DNA of 64,000 nt from Rhipicephalus microplus (Eukaryota > Arthropoda > Arachnida > Ixodida > Ixodidae). The stretch covers positions 199,925,692-199,989,691 of the forward strand of contig NC_134710.1 of NCBI RefSeq assembly GCF_043290135.1. The letters run 5' to 3'. Below, one piece after another: positions 32,879 through 44,393 of this stretch. The first letter of the stretch is position 1; every line of letters begins with the position of its first letter. The position numbers and the translations under genes are program-made. Under the pieces are notes generated by a model that was not told where the DNA came from, searched no databases, and saw only the letters and a program-made list of their open reading frames with translations.

Positions 32879-35800
32879 CTAAGTGAAAAGGTTTTTTTTT
32901 GCTACATACTTTGCCACGCTTCTGCTACCTTTATTACTCGTGGGGCATGTAGCTCAAATTCAGCATTGTGGAGAAAACGAAACATGCAACACCATGCCCA
33001 TTGATTTTTTGTCAGTGCACTGTTCGTAGTTTTCTCATGCCGAACTTCTAGCACAGAGCTCCTCACACCCCGAGTAAAGAGCTGCATGAGGTTATGTTAT
33101 GTAAGGTGATTATCCATTGATATTGCTAAATCGCATGAGTCTAAAGATATGCGTGAATTTTTCTTAAAATTGAGATAGTGCTTGTACCTCAGACATAGCC
33201 AACGTAGAGCTAAGAAAAAACTGAAATGCCTCAAAGAAAAAGTACATCAATGGCAGGCCTGCGGTGTTAGCGTACTTGATCTGGTATAGGCCTGTCATTG
33301 CTCTTTCACCTAAATTTACCTAGATGATTATACGCATTGTGTGAACACGTGTAAAAAGAACTTGAAATTTCTTCACGTATGCATAAATTGAAGCGGCGTC
33401 TTACCACTGCCTCCGGTGGCACCAAGGCCACCACTCTGCCAGCTACCAGCTGCGGCACCTCCTTGGGGCTGCCATCCACTGCCGCCGCCACCCTGTGGCT
33501 GCCATCCACCACCTGCGCCGCCACCGGAGCCACCGCCACCGGAGCCGCCACCTCCACCAGAAGCTTGCCAGCCACTGCCACCTGCTCCAGAATCACCCCC
33601 TTGTGGTTGCCACCCGCCACCGGACGAGCCTCCCTTTCCGCCACCTCCGGCCTCTGGCTGCCATCCCGAGCCCCCTCCGCCCGAGTCACCAGAAGCGTCT
33701 CCGCCGCTAGGCCCACCGTAGCCTCCAAGGCTGCCAGCAACCGTCAGCCCGATCAGAGATGCAACCCATATCTGTAGGAATGAAGAAACGGGAAAGACAG
33801 AGATCGTCTGCAGAAACATGCATATGTATCTCTTTATATTTAGTGAATGTGATCGGCAAGTAAGCCTCAACTTTAGTCTAGAAGTAGCTGCGCTTCCTAG
33901 GAATCTTTGGCACGATCACATCTAAGCTGTATGTTAAGGAAGGAACTAAATTAGCAGGGGAGCAGGGTTTTTAGGTATGGGTTCAAGCTCTATTTATTTC
34001 AGTCTGCGTTAAACCGCTTTATACGTCCAGATTGTTTAAGCAATCTTCGGCTCTTGTTCCAGCATTTATAACCTTATACTCAACCACAACTAAGACTACC
34101 TGCAAATATTTATAAAGCTGAGGAGCTCTCGCATTGCTTATGATGGCCTTAGTATAAACGCGCTCGGTATATCACATACAAGCAAGCGCATTTAACCGCA
34201 ACACATTTATACCCCCCCCCCACCGCTGCATCTATTGTCCTACTGGTGAAGTTTGAAAAAATCTAATGAGAGCAATAAATATAGGAATAAAAAACTAGCA
34301 ATGACGTGCTGCTAATATTGACCTAGATTTACACATCGACATTTCGGAAGTAAAGATGGGAAGTAGTAAGCAGTTCTTGAATGCAACATCAAAGGTCCAT
34401 GACCACCATTATCTACAAAAAGCTGTATGAGGATAACTCTGCACATTGACCAATCACGGGATAGAAGCGACTAAGTCATGGAAGGGAGAGACTTGGCCTC
34501 CGAATTGTGACCGTGAGGTTGCCACCACCTGGCTTATTCTGTGCACATGCCTGTGAGTGTATGTACCAGCGCTGCTAAATTTTTTCATGCTCGAAAGGTT
34601 GCCACTTTGCCTCATTCTATTTTTTAGCTCCATGAGAAAGCAGTGTACTATAGCACAATACAAAGATTCATATCTCTTATGTGGTGACATAATTTTCGTT
34701 GGGGTTGATAGTTTAGAAGTGGAAAAGAAACGTAGCCCCTGTGACCGTGAAGATTAGGCGCTGGAATGCGCATGGAAGCTGAAAACGTAAATGGGCAGCT
34801 GTCTATATTTCACAAACGGCATTGTAGTTGACAACATAGTAATAAGTATGTTAGTACACTTTCCTGGATATTACTTTTGTTTGAGACTTTTCATCTATCT
34901 CCATTTGAAGTTTTCAGCACTTAGTGAAGTCTTTATCGACAATCAGGGCAGTTTTTTATTAATTTTTAAGCAAGTTGCTGGGAAGTCTACATGTCAGTTG
35001 TTAGTGCCGGAAGCCATTGTTATATAGAAGTACCCACCAGCCTTATGAAGTCTATGGTTCATCGACATCCCAGGAAAAGTGGCTTCCTGGTCGTAGTTCT
35101 TGTAGTTTTTTCTAACCATCCGTAAACCGAGATAGTTGCAGCACGTCTAGAGATATATTTTGCTTTAAATACCTTGGATTACCAAAGTAAATGGCAAAAG
35201 CTGCAACGCACATAGCGTTCAGTCTGCTGCCGTATAAGCGGGTTACAATTCTGGCCTGGATGCGACGAACTCTGACATCGATTCTACACATCTTCTGTGT
35301 GATGATGTCTCATTGATGGCCTACTGTCGACGATCTTTCGGTATCCCATCACTTGAGCCACTGAACGGGCGATACATCATTAAGGGAAAATGTGCCGACA
35401 GCCCCGCACAACCACTCCTACCTCTGTTCACTCTTTGAAATACGGGGCCCACAGAAATGATTCATGATACACGTTAGGTGGTTTCATTGTTCGCTGTGTC
35501 AAGAAGAGTGCTCCTTTCTCAAAACGATGAGTAGGTACTTCAGCAGTTCTTTGCTTTATTCGCTAAATATTTCATTGATGGGTTCATTCCAATATCTAAA
35601 CGGATTACCCGTCTTTCGAGATCTCGCTTTCTTTGAACATAAATTCTGCGGAATCAGTCGAAACTTAGCTGTTGTTTTTTGTAATATTATTCTGCTGCTC
35701 TTCGAAACAGGTGGAGGTGTTTTATTAGAAGCCACGAATGTAATAATATTAAAAACTGCGTGATATCCTATTTATTTTTGTATTACCCTGAAAAGCTGTA

Positions 35801-36320
35801 TTATTGCTACATCTGGAAGTTATAGCGCCACGAAGCTGTCAGGGGATTTATTTTCACTTCAGCTGCGCCTGAAAACTTTGTGGTCAGCAACCAAAGCCTC
35901 AAGTGAGCGAATATATGCGTACATGAAGGAGAAATTGTGAACCATTTCAAAAATACTTGGAGAAAGTATGAGAATTTCACAAGTAGGAGCTTGTTGAAAA
36001 TAACACAAATGAAGGTTTCTCAAGTACGTACATGTTTTCTGCAGAGTGTTGTTTGTTATGACCAATGAAGGGCAAAAAAAAAAAAACTCGGAGAGTCTAC
36101 GTGTAGTGTAAACTGCTACCGCACCAGCTTGAAATCATGTTGGGGAACCCGTTTTCCTTAAAAGCAGCAACATGTACGATAGTTTCTTTGTCGATTTAGT
36201 GTTTTTTCATGACAACTATAGTAAAGTATTGAAATTTATTAGAACACAGGACAAGTCGTGACCACTACCACTTTTGACTATGATAGCAGTTATCTGCCAA
36301 GACAAAAAATTATTGTAACG

Positions 36321-36397
<77 letters not shown>

Positions 36398-37411
36398 TTC
36401 GCGTAAGTGAGCATCTCACCTTTTATATAGGCCCATATAAAAAATGCCTCATCTGTTTTGTGAAACCACTGTTCGCAGCCCGCCGCAATAGGTCAGACTT
36501 TGCGTCGTGCTATGAACAATGGATCACTTTGGCTTTTGAGTACCTTGCAGCCGCTACATTACTTGCGGGTTGTTGTAATGCTTTACGGAGCAAAAATTCA
36601 ATAGGCGAAGCCTTTGCATGAGCCCTGCCATGGTGGTCTAGTGGCTAAGATACTCCGCTGCTAACCCGCAGGTCACGCGATCAAATCCCAGCTGCAGCGG
36701 CAGAATTTTTTATGAAGGCGACAATGTTGTAGGCCCGTGTGCTCAGATTTAGGTGCACGTTAAAGAAGCCCAGGTGGTCGAAATTTCCGAAGTTTTCCAC
36801 TACGGCGTCTCTCATAATCATATGGTGGTCTTGGGACGCTAAACCACACGTATGAATCAGGCCTTTGCATCAGGTTAAACCGACCAGTGAGTTGACATAA
36901 CAGAGATGAAGCACCAACAATACTTCATCTGGACCTACGTCACCGTTCCCACTGAGATTAAACTTAGTTGCTTAATTCATCCGTAATAAGTGTTCCTACG
37001 AGTAGTAGGAAAGCTCCTGGTTATAAACTGTAATGCTTCCTTGTTTCAGCTACCGTGTCATAGCTCAATTGATGCTTGAAGGAATCCGTACGCGGCTCAT
37101 TTTACACAGTGGGCAAGCGCTCTTCATGACTGAAAAGGGAGTGTAAATGAGAAGCACCTGTTGAAAAACAACAAAAAATGGAGCAGATGTGCTGCGGCCC
37201 CCGCGAGACCTGCCCGAAGATAAATTATGGGGTTGGTCATGGTGTTCCTTAACGATTGCTTTCTTCGATACGAACTTACGCGAGCCGCCTCTATAAGCGC
37301 AGAGCCACGACGCCCATGGGCCTTGTGGTCCCCCAGCTCTACAGCTCGAGGGCCCCACACCAGGCTCATACTAGTCCGTTCACGTGCGCAGCCACTTACC
37401 AACGACTTCAT
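31722..37411 (-). CDS. Glycine-rich secreted structural protein, three coding exons
   Basis: Join of 37400-37411, 33405-33771 and 31722-32878 on the minus strand; 511 residues predicted. Exon 1 codes only MKSL and ends at GTAAGT. Exon 2 starts after TTCCTACAG; the join is phase 0 and completes a signal peptide, MKSLIWVASLIGLTVAGS. Exon 2 ends at GTAAGA (33400-33404) and exon 3 begins after CACTTAG, a phase-1 join that keeps the Gly-rich frame. The mature chain is almost entirely Gly, Ser, Trp-Gln, His and Ala with no enzyme motif. Tick cuticle and attachment-cement proteins have this make-up, so an extracellular structural role is likely but inferred. The long proline-rich frames on the other strand are shadows. 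Exons 2 and 3 are secure; the link to exon 1 over 3.6 kb is an inference from phase and signal peptide. Confidence 0.75.
32879..33404 (-). other. Intron 2 of glycine-rich gene
   Basis: 526 nt, phase 1, GTAAGA...TTCACTTAG. It is AT-rich, in sharp contrast to the GC-rich exons on both sides. Confidence 0.8.
33405..33771 (-). CDS. Exon 2 of glycine-rich gene
   Basis: 367 nt. It starts with the hydrophobic core of the signal peptide (IWVASLIGLTVAGS), then LGGYGG and Gly-rich sequence with six Trp-Gln units such as GSGWQPEAGGG and GGGWQPQGG. The acceptor CTACAG (33772-33777) and donor GTAAG fit consensus. Confidence 0.85.
36324..36394. repeat. (TA)n microsatellite
   Basis: About 35 uninterrupted TA units inside the proposed intron 1. 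Confidence 0.97.
36620..36860 (+). mobile_element. Ruka-like SINE in intron
   Basis: tRNA-like head with TGGTGGTCTAGTGGCTAAG (A box) and a B box changed to GATCAAATCCC, the family body and a short decayed tail. A 10-bp GCCTTTGCAT flanks it at 36610-36619 and 36861-36870. It lies antisense to the glycine-rich gene. Confidence 0.9.
37400..37411 (-). CDS. Exon 1 coding part (MKSL) of glycine-rich gene
   Basis: AGCAGCCATGAAGTCGTTG followed directly by the donor GTAAGTGG. Four-codon first exons that supply the first residues of a signal peptide are typical of arthropod cuticle-type genes. The first four residues complete a good signal peptide with exon 2. The 5' UTR would extend to about 37490. 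Confidence 0.65.
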
Positions 37412-37517
37412 GGCTGCTCGAGATCCGCGTGCTCTGTGCGCAGGAGCGATCTTCTTCGCGTTCCTTGTACACGGCTCTTCTCGACTGAACGTTGTCCTGG
37501 TCTAGGGGGGTCCCGTA

Positions 37518-37525
37518 CTTTTATA
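37518..37525 (-). promoter_or_regulatory. TATA box of glycine-rich gene
   Basis: TATAAAAG on the minus strand, 107-114 nt before the proposed ATG. A TTCAGTC initiator-like string lies about 38 nt downstream of its start, a little further than usual. Confidence 0.6.
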
Positions 37526-38447
37526 CGAGTGGCCCGGAGGAGGGACAAACAGTGCACCTTAGCGGAGCCCCTGTGCTCCGCGGAACTCTCACACCCGCGC
37601 TTCATTTCTGCTTTCCACGCTTCCAAGATAATAATAAAAGACAGCGCGAGACTGGTCGGAAGGAAAGGAAAGCGGCAGGAAGGAAGAGAAAACGAAGAGA
37701 AAGTGGCACGCTCCAGAAGCGCTGTCGTCCGCTAGCTCAGTACTCAGTAGGCGCGAGGGGCCTGCTAAAAGGTGAAGTCCTCCGAGAGGTCACACACTCG
37801 CAACAAGTGTCAAGCAGCAGTTCGATCGAAAGAGAAACGGGCGAGCGGAAGAGCCATGGGTGTCCCTTGCGGCCAGGGGAGGTGCCCGCGGGCGGTGAGG
37901 GCATCCTTCAAGATAGCAACGGGCGGACGGACCGCCACCGCGTGCGCCAGCTCGTCAGGCAAAACACAGCCGTTTCCTTTGTTGCGCGCTACAGTGATGC
38001 TCCGCGGCTTCCTCGGCTGAACTTGTCGCTCTTCGCACTCCTCCAGATCCAGCGCCGCAGGCTGCACGATTGCAGCGCATTCACTTTGACTGCCCTTTCC
38101 CTTCTAAATCACCTCCTTTGTTCTGTAGAATCATGTCGTGAGCACGTCTCACGATGGGATCATGAAACCAAGGACATGAGCGTGGTGCGAATATTGCAGT
38201 CTGTTCATAGCTATCGTGTTTCCTCTGTTCTCTCCCCTCACGATTTTATTCATAAAGCACGAGAGTTATTGAGTGCCAGAGCATGCTTTTTTTTTCTTCT
38301 TCAGAATCTGTCCAAGTTAAGGTTCGAGCCTAAATTGAAGTGCCTTTTTTCATTCTTTTATATCTAGTATTTTATCCTTCCTGGATGGTCGAATACATCG
38401 TAGTGGCAAGGCTCAAAACTGGAAGCATGCTTGTTTCAATCAACGAT

Positions 38448-38608
38448 GAACCGGCTGCGTCGGCTGCATTTGCGATGGAGGCAAAAATGCTGGAGGACCA
38501 TGTGCTCCGATTTAGGTGCATGTTAAAAAACAACAGGTGGTCGAAATTTTCAGAGTTCTCCACTACGGCGCCTTTCATAGTCATATAGTGGTTTTATCGC
38601 TGACATTT
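38448..38608 (+). mobile_element. 5'-truncated, diverged Ruka-like SINE
   Basis: It begins within the body (GGCTGCGTCGGCTGCATTTGCG) and has CGATTTAGGTGCATGTTAAA, CAGGTGGTCGAAATTTT and CTCCACTACGGCG blocks. It lacks the tRNA head and a clear tail. Confidence 0.8.
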
Positions 38609-38609
38609 A

Positions 38610-39655
38610 GTCAGTGATGAAAAAAAACTTGAAAACAGTTGCTTCGGAACACATTAATTAGGAGTAAAATTAATTTAACCATGATATCACACATACAGGT
38701 AAAGAAAGTTGCTGGTCACTGACGAAAGCTCAATGCGAACGAACACCTTCATGAATTTCCCACTTATATCTATGTGTGAAAATGCAGCAGATTCCATTTA
38801 TCAAATGATTCGTTGGTATGCAAAGTATGCGGAAAAAAAGTGGTTATCGAGTAATTTTTTTAGCGAAACGTTACAAAATGACGCTATAGTCATGTACAAA
38901 TATATTACACACAGACATATGTTTAAAATTCACTTATGTTTTATATAACCATTGTTTGCAACTGTCTAACATTGCCAATGGTTATATTAGTATCACCAAA
39001 CACAACAAGTGGTAGGCTGATATGTAGCGACTGTGCTTGCGTCAATGGTAGCCCTTGATAATGCTGCGTAGACTGGCTTGAGTGAACGGCGCCTAGCTAC
39101 GATTGACAGTAACCTTAGGAGACAGCTGCATCAGAGGAAAACATTTATAATTTTTGATAAAATAAAAAAGCAGCACTGCAACCAAACGAGACGTTTTAGA
39201 AACGTTACGCGTGCATGTAGTCTCTCTTTGCAAAGCAGTTCCGAAAACTCAAGTGGTCCTGTGTTAGAATACATGATTGCCTCGCAGTATGCTTGACTCT
39301 GATTCCTGCTGATGCTCCAATATTTATTGTTTGCATGCTCGTGTCAACGCTGCCAATGTCAGATTTTATTAGTGCTCTCGCATTTCAGTTACCAATGTCT
39401 GTTCTCGCTGTTCCTATAGGTCACAGAAAATTAGCTTAGGCGCGTACCGCGGCCCGGGATATACAGTTATGTGCTATGCCTTTCTGGAGGAAAAAGTTTA
39501 ACGACGTATGCGCTGGGATTTTCGCGTTATTTATGGCATAACCAGCGACACATATTAGTCAAAGTCCCTGCATTTGTCAAAAAAGTTTGACATACTGCAA
39601 GTTAATGAAGTGATCACGAGAACACCCGGACGCAGGGGGCTAGACAGACAGACAG
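38610..39655. other. No gene seen
   Basis: AT-rich, short frames only. Confidence 0.5.
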
Positions 39656-39656
39656 G

Positions 39657-39945
39657 CATAATACATACATACATACATACATACATACATACATACATAC
39701 ATACATACATACATACATACATACATACATACATACATACATACATACATACATACATACATACATACATACATACATACATACATACATACATACATAC
39801 ATACATACATACATACATACATACATACATACATACATACATACATACATACATACATACATACATACATACATGCGGGCGGGTGGGCGGACGGTCGGAC
39901 GGACGAACGGACAGCCGGACGGATGGACAAGACAAGACAGACGGA
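39657..39945. repeat. (CATA)n array with degenerate tetranucleotide flank
   Basis: More than 50 CATA units (39657-39873), almost perfect, followed by about 70 bp of decayed 4-bp units (GGGC, GGAC, GGAT). Long frames with repeating Met-Tyr-Val-Cys or Thr-His-Ile-Tyr are artefacts of this array. Confidence 0.98.
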
Positions 39946-39949
39946 TGGA

Positions 39950-41800
39950 TAAAAGTTTCCATGTGCCTCCAGGTCGCTAAGAAATGCTTCGCATTTAGCA
40001 GCATACCATGAGCACCTTGCCTCGGCGTTCCGTAAAGTGCCAGATATATATAACTAAGTGTAAGTGAGTGATCGGAAAAACGCCTCAGAGGAGACGTACG
40101 GATGGAGAATTAGGCGCAGTCTCCGAAATTCTCATGCTGCTCCGAACATTCTTTTACATGCGGTGGGTCGAACTTTTTCTGAGCCACTAAATTGGCTAAT
40201 TTTGTACTAAAATAACACAAATGCTGCCAGCCTTAATAACTTTTTTATTTTTCGAGACAGCATTTCTTTCTGAATGCGCGCTCTACAATTTTTTTCTTAG
40301 AAATTTACCTCGATTGTGGATGATGTCAGATTTACTGGAAAAACCTAGACACCACCACAGATGAAAACTGGACGGATACAAAAACTACCAGAATTAACAG
40401 TAGCAAAGAAAATGTCTGTGGTCCCCCTAATACAAGATACAATTGTATTCTATAGTACATAAAGTAAATTTTCACAGTCTGAGATGCAGGGACATTTTCC
40501 CCAATGGTCAGTAGGACTTAATATCACTCACTCCCTCACACCCACCCTTTTGGAGGTGACACAGTATCTGAATACTAGTTCAGGTTGCATTCTTCATTCA
40601 CAATAGATAGCATTTGTTGTGTTACCCATTAACCTCATTTCACGCTCCCCATTTAGTAGGCAGTTTAGAGTGACCCAGCTAAATTTTGGAGGAATAGAAA
40701 ACGTCATGGTCATGTTTTTGAAGTTCCCAAGTAGTTTTGTGGCTTATTGAGAACCTTCCTAAAAGATATGATTACATCGGAGCTAAATTGAGTGTTTGTA
40801 AATGTTGGAGGTCCCTTTTGTTCTGGTAGTTTAATGACCTTAGGTGGCTGACAATCAATTGGCCATTTAAGAGTATATTTATTCACGAGGATGCGCGGAA
40901 ATACTTTGTGTTTAGAAGCCCTATACTTGAATATTCCGTCTCACTAAATATGTTTGAATATTGGATTTGACAAGTATTTTGAGAATTAATTGATTTTTCT
41001 GTGACTAACAGATTGGTGTACGAAGCTATGCCCGTTGATAACATCAATACGTAGAAGGTTAGTCGAACGCGAATAGCGATAACACAGAGCCTATGGTATA
41101 ACCTTGCTGCAAATGCTTCAAGGAGTGGCAGACATCAAGCATGAACGCAATTCAGCTTCTTGCAGCGTCAGTTTTTTTATTGAAAGTAAACATATATTTA
41201 AATGAAGACATAGAGTTTGAATGTTAAAGAGCATAATAAGCATGAACTAGGGAAAACTGTGAGTTTTGTGCTCACTTGCCTAAAAGGTAGATATCTAAAG
41301 CTCGTGTCACTCTTGTCATGACCGACAACCAGAAACAATTCTCCTTCGGCTACTACACAAAACATTTAATGAATAACTAAACTGTCTTAAATAACTAATC
41401 TGTCAAGAAGAGCTGTCAAAATTTTAGTTTAGTTATTCACCTGAGGCTATCTTGTATCTATTTCAAATTTGTATCTGAATGATGTCAATTTACTTGGGTT
41501 TAGCGAATGAAAATGTGGTCAGAGTTTCAAAATTTGCAGGCCAATATACAGTTGCCAAGCACACATATATGACTGTAATAACACAGGTAGGAAAATCATC
41601 ATCCTATTTCAGTGAAATGCTTGCTTGGTGACATACGCACAGTGACAAATCTTGTGATCAGATTTATTTATCCAACTAGCACGCGCTTGTAATTGATGCA
41701 GACAGAGGCTGACTTCCCTGTTGTGTTGTACGTATGTTCCGGCACATTCGTAAAACCAAGGGAGCTGTTTCGATTGTGGCATGAGTGTCAGTTCAAGTCA
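39950..41800. other. 1.85 kb without a recognisable gene
   Basis: Nothing found. If the exons at 41.9-42.3 kb are real, upstream exons should lie here or further left, but none was recognised. Confidence 0.5.
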
Positions 41801-41860
41801 AATATAAATGGCTGCAGAAACGGCAAGCATTGACAGCTTGTCTTTGGTTGCATTTTTCAG

Positions 41861-42276
41861 TCCCGGAAGTAGTTCATCACAGCTGCTCATGTGGTATGTA
41901 TTACACGCTTTTGATCAGTTATGCGTCGTTATCTCATCAGTGAGAATGGCCTTCTGCAGCCAGGAAGCACTGTCGCATTTGATGACATCCGACCCCCGCG
42001 GACATTCCCACCGCCTTCAGACCACTCAAGCACGCTTCGTGAGTGCGCGTCATCCTTATGCCCTATCGGAGCACGACGACAAGTCGTGTATGTGTGCTGA
42101 CACTTTCCTTTAAAGAAGCTCGAGGCGTGTGGCATGCGTATCCGTCTTCTTCGGCCCCTTTCCCCCACCTTGCACCTCGTACGTCTCGGGAGTCGTCAAG
42201 TGGAACGTGCGACCGTTCTGCAAATTCCTGTAGCGAGGGTCCGCACGACTTCGAGACAGAAACCTTGCACGTGTAA
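41861..42276 (+). CDS. Probable 3' exons of an unidentified host gene (partial)
   Basis: Proposed join of 41861-41893 (uncertain microexon), 41941-42038 and 42116-42276. Exon 41941-42038 follows TTATCTCATCAG and ends at GTGAGTGC; 42116-42276 follows TTTCCTTTAAAG. Phases agree across both joins and the last exon ends at TAA 42274-42276. The product ends with a Pro/Ser-rich, low-complexity tail (VAFDDIRPPRTFPPPSDHSS, then SSSAPFPHLAPRTSRESSSG, ending ETLHV), like the cytoplasmic tail of a membrane protein; the last residues could bind a PDZ domain. The first intron would be only 47 nt, which makes the microexon doubtful. I cannot name the family. AATAAA at 42780-42785 could be the poly(A) signal. 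Confidence 0.45.
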
Positions 42277-42285
42277 CTAGTTGCG

Positions 42286-44115
42286 GTCCGGTGCTGTGAT
42301 AAATCCTGATTCATGTAACTAACTACCTCAAGTTAACTCTTTGCAGGATGGTGGTCATCCAGGTAACCACCTTCTCTTCATTTTTTCCTCTGGTGACGTG
42401 AGCCCCGCAAGTCAGATTTTAAATAGCGCATATTTTAAAGCTTTCGGCAATCTGACAAAGATGACGTTACTTCGTTCAGGCTTCAATGCGGCTCGTTACG
42501 TTTGCTTTCTTCCAGCTGCCGTCATCCTCAAAGTGCGCCAGTGGGCCCGAGATATATTAATAGATATATAGGTATATATGTGCGGTTTCTACTATGTTGA
42601 TAGTAGGAGAGCATGTTGTATGTAGCTAACACTAAAGGCAGTATAAAGGAAGCTGTGTCGCTGCACCGAAAGGGAACAATACACCCTTACTGCATCCTCA
42701 TGTTTTTTAACTAAAATGACCAGTTCTTTTTGTTTCTTGCGAAAAAATCATTTTCTGAAAAGGATTTTGTCATTTGTCCAATAAAACTTTGTTTCCCACC
42801 AAATATCAAGCTCTGTGCGTGAAATAGTTGAAAAGAAAAAAAAATATATTTGAAGGTCTGCAGTCATTTTGGCAGAAACGTGCTTCCTATCTGGTTTCCT
42901 GTAAATATGTTGGTTCCACGCGTATTTTCGCGAGTAAGAAATTTTCACATCTGATCGCTTTTATTTTATTTATCGAATTCATGCATCAATTCTCTGCGTT
43001 TTGATACTACAGCACTACCTGATTGTGACGCCTGCATTGGTATTTTTACAATATCCTTGCTGATATTTACATTGCATTGATCACAGAATTGAGTGTAGAT
43101 GTCCTTTAGTTTTCTACATGCTGTCCTTAAATTGGAAAGTAAATATTTATTCTAACGCTTAAATTGGAAAGTAAATATTTATTCTATCGCAAAAAGTTTC
43201 TGCGACACCGATATGACAGCTGCGTTTGAGAAACACTAGTGTCGTGTGCGCTATATGTGCTTACAATTGTACTCTTTTATCACTAAGCATTAGGAGCCTC
43301 ATTTAGTACAAAAAGCGTTGTCTCTGCATAGGTTGCCCATCGTTGCAAGCAGCCAATCATTATCGAAAGAAGTGAATATGAGATATGATATATCAAATGG
43401 TGACTGTAGATCATAAATAAGAAGTAGTGATTGTATTTAAGTAACAAAGAATAACTATTTATTTACCCAAAATATTAGGCATCTTATACTCAAACTGGGT
43501 ATTCAAATAGAAAATATTTCAAGTAACTATTGTGAGTAATTTATATAGCATGAATTGTTCTAGCTAATTGGGCCTGGTGTAAATCAGTTCGAAAAAAAAA
43601 CAACTTTGAGGCTTTGGCTGTGAAGTTTTACAAAATTACGCAGAGGAGCAAAGGGAAAGGAATGAGGATCTCATGTTCTTATACGAATATCCGGCTAAAA
43701 CAAATAAAAACTAAAAATATTTCAACCAAATCACACAACGCCTTAAAAAATTGTCTGCAGGATTTCCAGAGTCAAAAGAACTACTCGCGGCCTAGAGGTC
43801 AGATTTCACAACACGTGGTTTTTTGAGCGTGCACTTGGCATCCGTCTTCACACAACAGATTTTTAAAAAATATTCACCTACTTTAGGTTAATAAGGCATC
43901 GAATAGCCTACACGTACTCTGTATCAGAATACACCTGAAATCAATGACTTTGTTCTAATGCGCACGCTTTGTATGGTCGGCGTGCACGCTAACTTTACGT
44001 GTTTCCGTGAATAAGCGTGAAGAGAAAAATCGGCAAAACAACAAAAAAAAACATTGCTTCTTGAGATCAGAGAGTTTATTTTATCTAAATTTTAACAGAC
44101 GCGTGATCCATCTAT
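42286..44115. other. No further gene seen
   Basis: AT-rich stretch that may include a 3' UTR up to AATAAA at 42780. It holds a 32-bp tandem duplication at 43127-43190. Confidence 0.45.
43127..43190 (+). repeat. 32-bp tandem duplication
   Basis: The 28-bp string starting TTAAATTGGAAAG and ending TTTATTCTA occurs twice in a row, followed by ACGC in the first unit and TCGC in the second. Confidence 0.95.
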
Positions 44116-44132
44116 GTCACTATGGTACAGCC

Positions 44133-44377
44133 CCCGCCGCGGTGGTCTAGTGGCTAAATACTCGGCTGCTGACCCGCAGAGCGCGGGTTCAAATCCCGGC
44201 TGCGGCGGCTGCATTTCCGATGGAGGCGGAAATGTTGTAGGCCCGTGTGCTCAGATTTGGGTGCACGTTAAAGAACCCCAGGTGGTCTAAATTTCCGGAG
44301 CCCTCCACTACGGCGTCTTTCATAATCATATAGTGGTTTTGGGACGTTAAACCCCACATATCAATCAATCAATCAAA
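44133..44377 (+). mobile_element. Ruka-like SINE, full length
   Basis: Well-kept copy: GCGGTGGTCTAGTGGCTAAAT head, B box GGGTTCAAATCCC, full body, and an (ATCA)n tail. The 16-bp TCACTATGGTACAGCC flanks it at 44117-44132 and 44378-44393. Confidence 0.96.
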
Positions 44378-44393
44378 TCACTATGGTACAGCC

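Larger units (their letters stand above)
33772..37399 (-). other. Intron 1 of glycine-rich gene (proposed)
   Basis: 3.6 kb, phase 0, GTAAGT...CTACAG. It contains a poly-C tract (about 34212-34222), a 71-bp (TA)n array and a SINE with target duplication. No other coding exon was recognised in it. Confidence 0.6.
37270..38070. promoter_or_regulatory. GC- and CpG-rich island around the promoter
   Basis: This 0.8-kb stretch is clearly richer in G+C and CpG than the AT-rich neighbourhood. It includes exon 1, the TATA box and upstream sequence. A 291-codon plus-strand frame through it has no recognisable domain and is probably a by-product of composition. Confidence 0.5.

Noticed and set aside
37492..38367. 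Plus-strand 291-codon frame in the GC-rich island
   Set aside because: No recognisable domain, basic low-complexity content, and it overlaps the minus-strand promoter and UTR region. Most likely due to high GC.
39555..40011. Long frames with Met-Tyr-Val-Cys or Thr-His-Ile repeats on both strands
   Set aside because: They are translations of the (CATA)n array and its flank; every frame without a stop in a tetranucleotide stays open.
42341..42360. Possible extra microexon after TTTGCAG
   Set aside because: It lies beyond the TAA of the proposed last exon, is only about 16 nt long and has no reading-frame support.
44133..44210. True tRNA gene
   Set aside because: The A and B boxes belong to the Ruka-like SINE, which recurs in the window with the same body and tail.
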